From assembly GCA_002435745.1 (NCBI GenBank), contig DIWT01000024.1:1-21446 (forward strand): 21,446 nt of DNA, read 5' to 3'. Numbering within the stretch: position 1 is the stretch's first letter; the number at the start of each line of letters is the position of its first letter. Position numbers and translations under genes: made by a program. The DNA comes from a bacterium UBP15_UBA6099 (GTDB lineage Bacteria > UBP15 > UBA6099). Below the pieces are notes generated by a model. That model was not told where the DNA came from. It was given only the letters and a program-made list of their open reading frames with translations, and ran no database searches. This document shows positions 15,066 to 21,446 of the stretch, piece after piece.

Positions 15066-15247
15066 GGAAAAAATTCACAAACCGGGACGCGGCGCGGAAA
15101 TGCGCGATATAAAACGATTCCCGAGCTCGCGGCATTGACGGCAAAAAAAATGTTGAGCTGGGAAAGAAGAGGGAAAGCGGCAAAACCATATATCCCGGAT
15201 TTTCTCGTGAAAAATCCGGGCCATGGGCAATGACGCGAATGTTCAGA

Positions 15248-15286
15248 AGCCGATTTTGTGTTGAACGCAGTTCAACAAAATCGGCT
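15248..15286. repeat. long hairpin, GCCGATTTT/AAAATCGGC type
   Basis: Arms 15248-15266 and 15270-15286 pair over 17 positions with a two-base bulge and a three-base loop. The element at 18217-18255 has the same plan (GCCGGTTTT..TGAAC / GTTCA..AAAACCGGC). No T-run follows, so a terminator role is doubtful. Confidence 0.7.
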
Positions 15287-15340
15287 CTCCAAGAGCTCCG
15301 TTGTATTCTCAACATCGACCAATCAAATAAAATGCGAAGA

Positions 15341-15436
15341 GTTTAGGAAAAGGGGTTTGGGGAAAGAACCCTTTTCAAAGGGTTTTTCCCCAATCGCCGA
15401 AGGCGAAAAACGTTCCAAAAGGTTTTTTCGGATTGA
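15341..15436 (+). repeat. 69-bp dispersed repeat with variable tail, copy 1
   Basis: Positions 15341-15409 match 18001-18069 at 67 of 69 bases; the following ~27 bases are only partly alike. A third, inverted copy lies at 21375-21423. Internal stems are AACCCTTT/AAAGGGTT and TCGCC-GAA-GGCGA. It stands just upstream of the glycosidase promoter. Confidence 0.9.
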
Positions 15437-15444
15437 ATAGGCGG

Positions 15445-15450
15445 TATAAT
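15445..15450 (+). promoter_or_regulatory. possible -10 element of the glycosidase gene
   Basis: A perfect TATAAT about 22 bases before the chosen ATG at 15472, directly after the repeat. The -35 region is only a T-rich run (15423-15428), so any promoter is weak or activator-dependent. Confidence 0.35.
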
Positions 15451-15471
15451 GTTTCGCGGGAGCGTGGGATT

Positions 15472-17973
15472 ATGAAAGAAGCCGTGAAAACGATGTCGGC
15501 GCGCGCGGTCGCCGCCGTCATGTTGCTGTTTGTGTGTTCCGCCGCAAGCGCGGCCCCGGTGGCTAGGAAAGACAACCGGCTGTTCGCCATGGGCGCTCAG
15601 CTTGCCGTGATTTACGACATGGATGCCGGGACGTTCGACATCGCGAGGACAAACGGCGAAACGGTGGCGCGGGGGGCGCGCGCGGAAGTCGTCGTCACGG
15701 CGGGCGGCAAGGAAACTACGCTCTCGCCTCGCGGAGCCGCCAAACTCGGCTGGTTCTTCGAAGACATCGAGGACGCGCATGGCAAGGGCGCTTCCGTCAG
15801 CGTCACGGCCACCGGCTCCGGGACCGACCCGGACGTCGTTCACACCTTCCGCGTTTACGACAACCAACCGTTCATCATTATGAGCGTCGCGGCGCAAAAC
15901 GTTTCGGACAAGTCCATCGGAGCCAAAAGGCTGTCGCCGATTGTGGTGGACGGAGGCGGCGAGGCGGGCGTGTTCCTCGGACTTGACCCGGCGGACGTGG
16001 TGGCGCTTGAGAACGGACACAGGCTGGAGTTCGATTTCTGGGTGAGAAGAGCGCGGGCTATCGACGGGTCGGACAGCAACTGGAGCGTCGCGCTGTACGA
16101 CGAGAAATCGGGACGCGCTCTGGTCGGCGGGTTCCTGTCGCAGCGCGCGGCGTTCGGGTCGGTGTCCACCGGCGGCGGCGCGGTCGAGCCTGCGTTGGAC
16201 GCGCGCACCGGCAGGCGCGGGCTGGGCCTGTTCCACGCCCGCTCCTCGTTCTCCCCCGCCCGCAGAGTCGGCCCGTACTCCGCGCTCGAATCCGACCCTT
16301 TCTTCATCATGGGCGCTTGGGACGCCCCTCTCGGCGCGCTGGACGTTTTCGCGCGCGCTTCAGCGGTGGAAAACGGCGTCCCCGCTTCACTCCTCCGCCC
16401 CGTGCCGACTTTCTGGGACACTTGGTACTCAAAATATTCAACAGACATAAATGAAAAGGTCATTCTGGACAACCTCGACGCCGCCTCCGAAAAACTCGCC
16501 CCGTTCGGCCTCAACGCGTTCCACATCGACGGCGGATGGGAAAGAAAAAGAGGCGACTGGGAGCCGAATGAAAAGTTCCCCGGAGGGATGAAGGCGCTGG
16601 CGGACGCGATACGCGCGCGCGGGCTGACTCCCTCCATCTGGATCTCTCCTTTCTCAGTGGCGGCCGATTCCCCCGTCTGCCGCGACAACCCCGGATGGTT
16701 CCTCGACCCGGACGTCATCGGCTCGGCCATCATACCGTCCAGCGAGCGCGCGCTCGACATCTCCAACCCGGACGCCCTCGCTTGGATGAGCGGGACGATT
16801 TCCCGCTTGGTCCATGAATGGGGCTTCGGGATAATCAAAGTCGATTTCACCTACTATTCCCTTCTGGGAAGGAGCTACGCGGCGAAGGGCAGGACGCGCG
16901 CGGAGATATTCAGGGAAGCGTTTCGCGCCATCCGCGCCGCCGCCGGGCCTGACGTTTACATACTCGCCGTCGGCGTGCCCGTCGGCATCCACGCAGGTCT
17001 GGTGGACGGCATGAGAACCGGGCTGGACACCGCCCCGCGCATCGGAGAGGAAAAAGGGTACGCCGCGCAGGGGTTCAAACCCGCTTTCTCCTCTATGATC
17101 CGGCGGCAGTTCCTCAACAACGTCCTGTGGCACAACGACCCGGACGTCATCTACACCGGGTCGGACGAAACAGCGAAAAGGTGGGGGGAAGACCCTCTGC
17201 CGAAGGACGCCCTGATAGCGTGGGCGAGCGCCGTCGCGCTCTCCGGCCAGATACTCGAAATCGCCGACCCGCCCGCCGACATGACTCCCGACGCTCTGGC
17301 AATCGCCCGCGCCGTTCTCCCCGTCTTTCCCAAAGGAGCGCGCCCTCTCGACCTCTTTACTAAAGACTACCCAGAAATCCTCTCCCTCCGGCTCGACGGC
17401 CCGGACTCTCCCCGCCACATCCTCGGCATTTTCAACTGGGGCGACAACAAGGACACCGGAGCCTCCATCTTAGCCGAAACCCGCCTGATTCATATTCCGT
17501 TTTCAAGCCTCGGCCTTTCACCCAACGCCCAGTGCCATGTTTTTGATTTCTGGAACGGCAAATATCTCGGAAATCCGAAATTCGGCCACGCCGTCCGGCT
17601 GGCCCCTCACTCCGTTCAGGTGGCGGCGGTCGTCGAGGCTCTAGACAGGCCTCAATTCATCGCCTCCAACCGCCACGTAACGATGGGCGCCACAGACATC
17701 CGCTCCGTCTCTTGGGACGAAGCCGCGCTCGAACTGCGCGGCTCTCAGGACTCCGTCGCCGGGTTCGATTACGCCCTGACATTCCACGCGCCTGAGCCTT
17801 ATGAGTTTGCCGGAGCCGAAGTCGCGGGCGCTCCGGCGGCAGCGGAGCTTTCGCCGGAAGGCAGAGTGATAACCGTAAGGTTCACCCCCGCCGAATCCGG
17901 AAATGCAAATTGGATTCTAAAATTCAAAAAACCTGTCCCCCCCGCCCCTGACGCCCACAAGAAAAAGAAATAG
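15472..17973 (+). CDS. exported alpha-galactosidase-like glycoside hydrolase (clan GH-D, GH36/melibiase type)
   Basis: An 833-residue protein starting MKEAVKTMSARAVAAVMLLF, a signal peptide probably cut after AASA. A beta-sandwich N-terminal domain (~30-290) precedes a (beta/alpha)8 barrel with TFWDTWYSKY, FHIDGGWERKRGDW and LTPSIWISPF. IIKVDFTYY carries the expected nucleophile Asp458, and GMRTGLDTAPR the probable acid/base Asp519. A C-terminal beta domain follows, ending in a Lys-rich tail. GH36 enzymes release alpha-linked galactose or N-acetylgalactosamine from oligosaccharides; the exact sugar cannot be told here. The frame opens at 15433, but ATG 15472 fits the signal peptide and has GGGAG upstream; ATG 15493 is an alternative. 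It is flanked by direct copies of a 69-bp repeat and has no transporter or regulator beside it. Confidence 0.85.
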   Translation: MKEAVKTMSARAVAAVMLLFVCSAASAAPVARKDNRLFAMGAQLAVIYDMDAGTFDIARTNGETVARGARAEVVVTAGGKETTLSPRGAAKLGWFFEDIEDAHGKGASVSVTATGSGTDPDVVHTFRVYDNQPFIIMSVAAQNVSDKSIGAKRLSPIVVDGGGEAGVFLGLDPADVVALENGHRLEFDFWVRRARAIDGSDSNWSVALYDEKSGRALVGGFLSQRAAFGSVSTGGGAVEPALDARTGRRGLGLFHARSSFSPARRVGPYSALESDPFFIMGAWDAPLGALDVFARASAVENGVPASLLRPVPTFWDTWYSKYSTDINEKVILDNLDAASEKLAPFGLNAFHIDGGWERKRGDWEPNEKFPGGMKALADAIRARGLTPSIWISPFSVAADSPVCRDNPGWFLDPDVIGSAIIPSSERALDISNPDALAWMSGTISRLVHEWGFGIIKVDFTYYSLLGRSYAAKGRTRAEIFREAFRAIRAAAGPDVYILAVGVPVGIHAGLVDGMRTGLDTAPRIGEEKGYAAQGFKPAFSSMIRRQFLNNVLWHNDPDVIYTGSDETAKRWGEDPLPKDALIAWASAVALSGQILEIADPPADMTPDALAIARAVLPVFPKGARPLDLFTKDYPEILSLRLDGPDSPRHILGIFNWGDNKDTGASILAETRLIHIPFSSLGLSPNAQCHVFDFWNGKYLGNPKFGHAVRLAPHSVQVAAVVEALDRPQFIASNRHVTMGATDIRSVSWDEAALELRGSQDSVAGFDYALTFHAPEPYEFAGAEVAGAPAAAELSPEGRVITVRFTPAESGNANWILKFKKPVPPAPDAHKKKK

Positions 17974-18000
17974 CTATATCGCACAAAAAAGATGTGAGAA

Positions 18001-18096
18001 GTTTGGGAAATGGGGTTTGGGGAAAGAACCCTTTTCAAAGGGTTTTTCCCCAATCGCCGAAGGCGAAAACCTCTTCTATCGGCTTTTTCGGGTTTA
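18001..18096 (+). repeat. 69-bp dispersed repeat, copy 2
   Basis: Direct copy of 15341-15409 at constant offset 2660. It begins 27 bases after the glycosidase stop. Its tail (18070-18096) holds a T-run (CTTTTT), so the element could also terminate the glycosidase transcript. Confidence 0.9.
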
Positions 18097-18153
18097 AAAA
18101 TTCTTCGTTTGTATGCGGGGCATTTTTATGAGGATTTTTTGTATTGTATGTGT

Positions 18154-18191
18154 GCGGGGAAACCATTTTTTGCAAAAATAGGTTTCCCCGC
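18154..18191. repeat. hairpin with 11-bp perfect stem
   Basis: GCGGGGAAACC (18154-18164) pairs with GGTTTCCCCGC (18181-18191) around an AT-rich, partly self-complementary loop. No T-run follows. Confidence 0.75.
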
Positions 18192-18216
18192 GCCCCTTCC
18201 AAAAAAACTCCCGGAC

Positions 18217-18255
18217 GCCGGTTTTCGCTGAACTTCGTTCATCCCAAAAACCGGC
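18217..18255. repeat. hairpin related to 15248-15286
   Basis: GCCGGTTTT and TGAAC on the left pair with GTTCA and AAAACCGGC on the right around a TTC loop; the C/T differences from the 15248 element are matched on both arms at the outer stem. Confidence 0.6.
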
Positions 18256-18314
18256 TCCTTTCCCATAGCGAGAACCAGAAATCAATTCCCCGCTCCCGCT
18301 TTAGGAAAAAAGAA

Positions 18315-18352
18315 GGGTGCTACCCCCAAGCGTTTTTTGCATGTGGGCGCTC
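18315..18352. repeat. CACCC-family hairpin, copy 3
   Basis: GGGTGCTACCCCCAAGC, a T-run loop, then GCATGTGGGCGC. Same plan as 18449-18489 but with several mismatches in the stem. Confidence 0.6.
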
Positions 18353-18383
18353 ATCATTCGCAATTACCCACAACGGACTTATG

Positions 18384-18416
18384 GTCGCCACCCCCCAACT
18401 TGCTTAGGGGTTGGTG
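18384..18416. repeat. CACCC-family hairpin, copy 4
   Basis: GTCGCCACCCCCCAAC paired with GGGGTTGGTG around a short loop. It lies between two other copies in a cluster of three within 175 bases. Confidence 0.55.
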
Positions 18417-18448
18417 TATGATTTCCCACCATGAAAACCAGCCTTTCC

Positions 18449-18489
18449 GGGTGCCACCCTCAAGCGTTTTTTGCTTGTGGGTGCATGAG
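18449..18489. repeat. CACCC-family hairpin, copy 5
   Basis: GGGTGC followed by stem CACCCTCAAGC/GCTTGTGGGTG around a T-rich loop. The inner stem pairs (AAGC/GCTT) differ from those of the copies at 12173 and 13995 in a compensated way. Confidence 0.7.
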
Positions 18490-18518
18490 ACATATTTCGC
18501 CGCGACACAAGCGAAAAA

Positions 18519-18564
18519 CGGGGACTGGCAACGCATCTTTTGCGGCTGCCTGTCCCCGCTTTTT
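18519..18564 (+). terminator. terminator-like hairpin before the AT-rich segment
   Basis: Compound stem CGGGGAC/GTCCCCG (18519-18525 with 18552-18558) plus inner GGCA/TGCC and CGCA/TGCG pairs, followed by CTTTTT. A run of A precedes the left arm, so it could act in both directions. It sits about 30 bases before the composition shift and would insulate the GHKL gene from upstream transcription. Confidence 0.5.
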
Positions 18565-18838
18565 CAGCGTTCACAACCCTAAGACGTCTCTATCGCCTAC
18601 TCTCGTCTCTATCCTAAACTACAATTTTTTTTGATCCCTTGAGTACAAGTTCTCTATTAAGTTATCACATGTGTGCTATTTGTCATCCTTGTTGTGGAGT
18701 ATTAGGTTTTCATTATTCTGTCTCGTTCTGACCCCAAATACATGCCATATATGCGTGTGACCATCTCTATAAATGCGTATTAAAGCTGAGAACTTATTTT
18801 CAAGCACGGAGGTGCTTCTTCAAGGCCATTTATGGTAA

Positions 18839-18844
18839 TATAAT
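18839..18844 (+). promoter_or_regulatory. possible -10 element of the GHKL-nuclease gene
   Basis: A perfect TATAAT in AT-rich surroundings, 134 bases before ATG 18979. No good -35 is found at the proper distance (TCTTCA at 18817-18822 is the best). Confidence 0.25.
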
Positions 18845-18978
18845 TATTAGTCGTTGGCAATCATGCAATCTGATGGGTGGTGCTCCGGATTTTCTGAGGG
18901 GCAAGGTCAGTTACGGACAGTTTCTGGACTTGATATGTGGAATGTCGGAATGAACAAATGAACTATAAGGAGATTATC

Positions 18979-20436
18979 ATGTCAGAACATCAGGTTAAGC
19001 TTATCGCAAATGAAGGGATTTTTCGTGGACTTGCAAAACAAAACATGCTTTTCCATCAGTGTGTTGGAGAATTGGTGGATAATGCAATTGCCGCATGTGC
19101 TTTAAACAAGAAGTTTAGGGTAGATATCATGTTGCAAAAAGTCGATGATGATTACATAAATCTATATATCTGCGACAACAGCAATGGGATGACTCTTGAT
19201 ATACTTCGTCGGGCACTCCAATTAGGCGAATCAGCAACACAAGAAAATAGGCTGAATGAACATGGTTTTGGTTTGAAGAATTCGCTAGCTACATTATCTG
19301 GAGGCAATGGTATTTGGCAGCTTTGGACAAAAGATATTGAGCAAAACAAAGTTTATCTTGTCGAAGGTCCATTTAAACAAGAGATGACAATTAAAGAAAT
19401 TGATGCTCTTCCTGTTGTTGATTTTCTTCCTGTTGATTTAACTTCGATTGTTTCAGTAAAAGTGAAGCTATCATTTGTAAGAACGGTGCAAGGAAGAGGC
19501 GCTCCTGCAAGTGATTTGATAACACTTAGAGATTGGTTAGTGGAACATCTTGGAGTTCTATATAGAGGGTATTTAGAACAGGATACAATTACTTATGACC
19601 ATTCTGGTGTGATTATTGTTTCTGTTGGCAATAATTCCGTGCAGGTTCCTCCCATACCTGTGCCACTAGGAAATATGAGTACTGTTTATCCTGAAGTTGA
19701 ATTGGGAGGGAAATCATATAAACTTACATATCGATACGGTTCTTTGGACGAAGTAAAAAGAGACTCAGTTGTTAGAGGGAGCAGAGCAAGATATTATTAT
19801 CAAGCTAACATCCCTACGCAAGGTATTGATATTCGGCTGGGAAAAAGAGTAATTGCTACTCGACAATTTGAAACGATATGGAAAATATCACGGCATAATG
19901 ATTATAACGATTTTGTTGGAGAATTGCTAATACCAGATAATGTTGAACGTGGCATATTGGCGACAATTAATAACAAAACCGATTTTAACCTTGATGATAT
20001 TAATTGGGAAAAGGTTTTTGAAAAGATTAGAGATATTAAACCACAGAGGGGTATAAGAGAAGCAAGTGAAAGCAGATTAAGAACCAAATGGGTTGAAATG
20101 TTAAAAGCAACTTCCACAGACGACACCATTACGACTGATAAATGTGTGTGGCCTACCGGTACAAAAATTGATGTGTATAGAAAAACAAATGAAAAGATTA
20201 TCATTTATGAGTTAAAGGTGGGAATGGCTCAACCAATACATCTATATCAGTTAAAAATGTATTGGGACGGTTTAGTTATCCTTGGTGAGCAACCAAGTGA
20301 GGCTGTTCTTCTTGCAGAGGCCTTTTCTACTGCTATAGAAGAAATGGCTAACTTGATGAACACATTAAATCCTCCAAATAGTTCTGAAGCATATAACTTC
20401 AAAATCGAAAAACACAAAGATAAAGGACTAGGGTGA
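18979..20436 (+). CDS. GHKL (HATPase_c) ATPase fused to a probable PD-(D/E)XK nuclease domain
   Basis: A 485-residue protein. The N-terminal GHKL ATP-binding site is complete: N-box E31-L-V-D34-N35, G1 box D66-N-S-N-G70-M, and lid H95-G-F-G-L-K100. This set is typical of MORC/MutL/Hsp90-like ATPases. The middle (~190-360) is a mixed alpha/beta region that may be the transducer domain. The C-terminus has D398, twelve residues, then E411-L-K413 within IIIYELKVGM, followed by an amphipathic helix (HLYQLKMYWDGL), the pattern of PD-(D/E)XK nucleases. ATG 18979 was chosen over 18937 because AAGGAG lies six bases before it. GC content and codons are far more AT-rich than the neighbours, and no partner gene adjoins, suggesting a transferred single-gene defence or DNA-processing factor. 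That function is inference. Confidence 0.8.
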   Translation: MSEHQVKLIANEGIFRGLAKQNMLFHQCVGELVDNAIAACALNKKFRVDIMLQKVDDDYINLYICDNSNGMTLDILRRALQLGESATQENRLNEHGFGLKNSLATLSGGNGIWQLWTKDIEQNKVYLVEGPFKQEMTIKEIDALPVVDFLPVDLTSIVSVKVKLSFVRTVQGRGAPASDLITLRDWLVEHLGVLYRGYLEQDTITYDHSGVIIVSVGNNSVQVPPIPVPLGNMSTVYPEVELGGKSYKLTYRYGSLDEVKRDSVVRGSRARYYYQANIPTQGIDIRLGKRVIATRQFETIWKISRHNDYNDFVGELLIPDNVERGILATINNKTDFNLDDINWEKVFEKIRDIKPQRGIREASESRLRTKWVEMLKATSTDDTITTDKCVWPTGTKIDVYRKTNEKIIIYELKVGMAQPIHLYQLKMYWDGLVILGEQPSEAVLLAEAFSTAIEEMANLMNTLNPPNSSEAYNFKIEKHKDKGLG

Positions 20437-20804
20437 GTTTTTTATTTATCCTTGCAAAGCAAACGGTATTTGGAGCAACCAGATTAAAGTCGAGTCATTA
20501 ACAGTTTTGCTTAGGAAAACATTGTGAAAATGCCATTGCGTGTAACGCTGACGGCAAGCGTCGTGAATTAAGGTTTTATCTGGGAACTGTCATGGCCTGA
20601 CTAAGACATAAGCTCCGGCATACTACGAAAGCGACGCCGTAGGATTCTTGGCCTGACAAGAAAAACACTTACGAGGCGAGAAAAACGCTTACAAAACGGC
20701 TTGTGGCAAGAAAAACAGTTATGTCGGCAAGGGCGTTGGGTTTCGCGCGGGGGGTGTATAATGTAGCGTGTATCAGGGGATAGTAAATCAGAGAGCGGCG
20801 GGTA
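20437..20804. other. intergenic region between the GHKL-nuclease and membrane protein genes
   Basis: No gene seen. Composition rises gradually from AT-rich back to the GC-rich background. It holds the triple CAAGAAAAAC motif (20657-20721) and, at 20757-20762, a perfect TATAAT about 42 bases before ATG 20805 with no good -35 (TTGGGT at 20736-20741 is too close). The phrase GGCCTGAC occurs at 20593 and 20650. Confidence 0.55.
20657..20721 (+). repeat. three copies of a 15-bp motif, CRAGAAAAACNNTTA
   Basis: Copies start at 20657, 20677 and 20707, that is, 20 and 30 bases apart, close to two and three helical turns. They lie 36 bases upstream of the TATAAT at 20757. This could be a regulator-binding array for the membrane protein gene; a decayed repeat is the alternative. 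Confidence 0.5.
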
Positions 20805-21368
20805 ATGATGGAGCTTTTCAAAGAGTATTATTACTATCTCGATCTGCTGGCGGGTTATTTGTCTCCGGTTGTTTTGTTTCTGATGCTCAGGAGCGGGCGG
20901 ATAGACGGTTTCATGTGGCGGGTTTTCTGGCTCGGCGCGTTGCTCGGAACGTTATGGGAAGCGCCGATATTCATATTGAGCGGGGAAGCCACCGCGTTGC
21001 CGATAATCGTCTGGCACAATCCGCTGCCCGCGCATTATGTCGTGTTCCTGATATGTCATTCGCTCTGGGACGGGTTGCTGTTCGTGATAGGCGCGCGGCT
21101 GGTCATGGGTTTGTGCCGGGGGCCGCATTTCCAGAGTTTCAGGTTCCGTGAGCTTGCGGTTCTTTTGCTCTGGGGCCAAGCGTCTGCCCTGCTGGTGGAA
21201 CTCTCCAGCACGATGAACGACGGCTGGTCTTACATCGAATATCCGTGGAACCCCGTGTTGTTCCTTTTCAACGGACACAACATAACGGCGCTCATTCAGG
21301 TTGTGTGGGCTGCCGCCCCGGTTCTGTTTTATCTTGCGGCGATAAGATTAAATACGAAAAACCGATAG
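20805..21368 (+). CDS. small multi-pass membrane protein of unknown function
   Basis: A 187-residue hydrophobic protein I do not recognise. Five membrane segments are visible at about residues 12-29 (GYLSPVVLFLMLRSG), 38-58 (FWLGALLGTLWEAPIFILS), 76-102 (VVFLICHSLWDGLLFVIGA), 118-136 (LAVLLLWGQASALLVELSS) and 162-181 (QVVWAAAPVLFYLAAIRL). Polar or charged residues inside the segments (Glu in LWEAP, His and Asp in CHSLWDG, Glu in LVELSS) suggest a ligand or metal site rather than a simple anchor. Codon use and GC match the chromosomal background, unlike the preceding gene. Start: tandem ATG at 20805/20808 with only a weak GAGAGCGG ahead. The last codons run into a repeat element. It appears to be alone. 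Confidence 0.7.
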   Translation: MMELFKEYYYYLDLLAGYLSPVVLFLMLRSGRIDGFMWRVFWLGALLGTLWEAPIFILSGEATALPIIVWHNPLPAHYVVFLICHSLWDGLLFVIGARLVMGLCRGPHFQSFRFRELAVLLLWGQASALLVELSSTMNDGWSYIEYPWNPVLFLFNGHNITALIQVVWAAAPVLFYLAAIRLNTKNR

Positions 21369-21374
21369 AATCGG

Positions 21375-21423
21375 TTTTCGCCTTCGGCGATTGGGAAAAA
21401 ACCCTTTGAAAAGGGTTCTTTCC
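21375..21423 (-). repeat. 69-bp dispersed repeat, copy 3 (inverted, core only)
   Basis: The reverse complement matches 15361-15409 at 48 of 49 bases. The preceding stem AAAACCGAT/ATCGGTTTT (around 21358-21378) corresponds to the variable tail of the element and overlaps the stop codon of the membrane protein gene; read on the plus strand it ends in TTTT and may serve as its terminator. Confidence 0.85.
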
Positions 21424-21446
21424 CTGGACTTTGGCCTTTTACTAGT

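Larger units (their letters stand above)
15066..15471. other. gene-free gap upstream of the glycosidase
   Basis: About 400 bases without a credible gene. It contains a long stem AGCCGATTTTG..TTGAAC/GTTCAACAAAATCGGCT (15248-15286, 17 pairs with a two-base bulge) and copy 1 of the 69-bp repeat. A related stem recurs at 18217-18255. Confidence 0.65.
17974..18978. other. 1-kb repeat-rich gap before the GHKL-nuclease gene
   Basis: No credible gene. The first ~590 bases are a mosaic of repeats: the 69-bp repeat, two large hairpins, three CACCC-family elements and a terminator-like stem. From about 18590 the sequence turns AT-rich and continues so into the gene at 18979. A 74-codon open stretch (18732-18953) is discussed among the findings. 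Confidence 0.65.

Noticed and set aside
18315..18489. Cluster of three similar hairpins considered as a CRISPR array
   Set aside because: Copies are imperfect, internally palindromic, unequal in length, and not separated by uniform spacers; no cas genes are present.
18144..18634. Several overlapping short plus-strand frames in the repeat cluster
   Set aside because: They translate hairpin repeats (runs of Pro/Gln/Ala/Phe from palindromes), overlap each other and lack ribosome binding sites.
20657..20721. Triple motif considered as replication-origin iterons
   Set aside because: No replication initiator gene, DnaA boxes or AT-rich unwinding region accompany it; a regulatory array is more economical.

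Overview
The window is about 21.4 kb of GC-rich bacterial chromosome. The organism looks Gram-negative: it has MEP-pathway isoprenoid genes, a soluble-lytic-transglycosylase-type murein hydrolase, and an exported alpha-galactosidase-like enzyme with a signal peptide. I cannot fix the phylum from sequence alone. The dense families of small dispersed hairpin repeats in almost every intergenic gap fit an uncultured, repeat-rich lineage (a PVC-type bacterium would be one guess), but this is only an impression.

Layout. (1) 211-6649, plus strand: a tight five-gene operon with overlapping or nearly touching genes. It encodes a TPR protein, IspE, Dxr (IspC), a small penicillin-binding-type transpeptidase and an Slt-type lytic transglycosylase. 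It joins two MEP-pathway steps, which feed undecaprenyl phosphate, with peptidoglycan synthesis and turnover. (2) 6707-8578, plus: a good sigma70-type promoter driving a ThDP-dependent enzyme of the acetolactate synthase/IolD superfamily. (3) 8579-9244: a gene-free stretch packed with hairpins and an exact 42-bp direct repeat. (4) 9245-11198, minus: two overlapping Gfo/Idh/MocA-type oxidoreductases. (5) 11366-11980, plus: a translin-family protein that keeps the four acidic residues of the TRAX-type RNase site, unusual in a bacterium. (6) 12063-12261: second copy of a ~190-bp repeat whose first copy precedes the TPR gene. (7) 12290-13607, minus: a lower-GC three-gene operon, HigB-like toxin, HigA-like antitoxin with a long C-terminal tail, and SecB-like chaperone. 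This is the architecture of toxin-antitoxin-chaperone (TAC) modules. Its promoter carries two ATAAC-N6-GTTAT operators exactly 42 bp apart. (8) 14174-14986, minus: a FabG-like SDR with its own promoter and a strong terminator. (9) 15472-17973, plus: an exported GH36-like glycosidase bracketed by direct copies of a 69-bp repeat. (10) 17974-18978: a repeat-rich gap. (11) 18979-20436, plus: an AT-rich gene, clearly foreign in composition, for a GHKL ATPase fused to a probable PD-(D/E)XK nuclease, a candidate solitary defence protein. (12) 20805-21368, plus: an unrecognised five-helix membrane protein whose stop codon borders another repeat copy.

The most interesting elements are the TAC module with its twin operators, the GHKL-nuclease fusion, the catalytically intact bacterial translin, and the way hairpin repeats with compensatory base changes mark the edges of the accessory segments. 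No rRNA, tRNA, CRISPR array, intact insertion sequence or prophage was seen.
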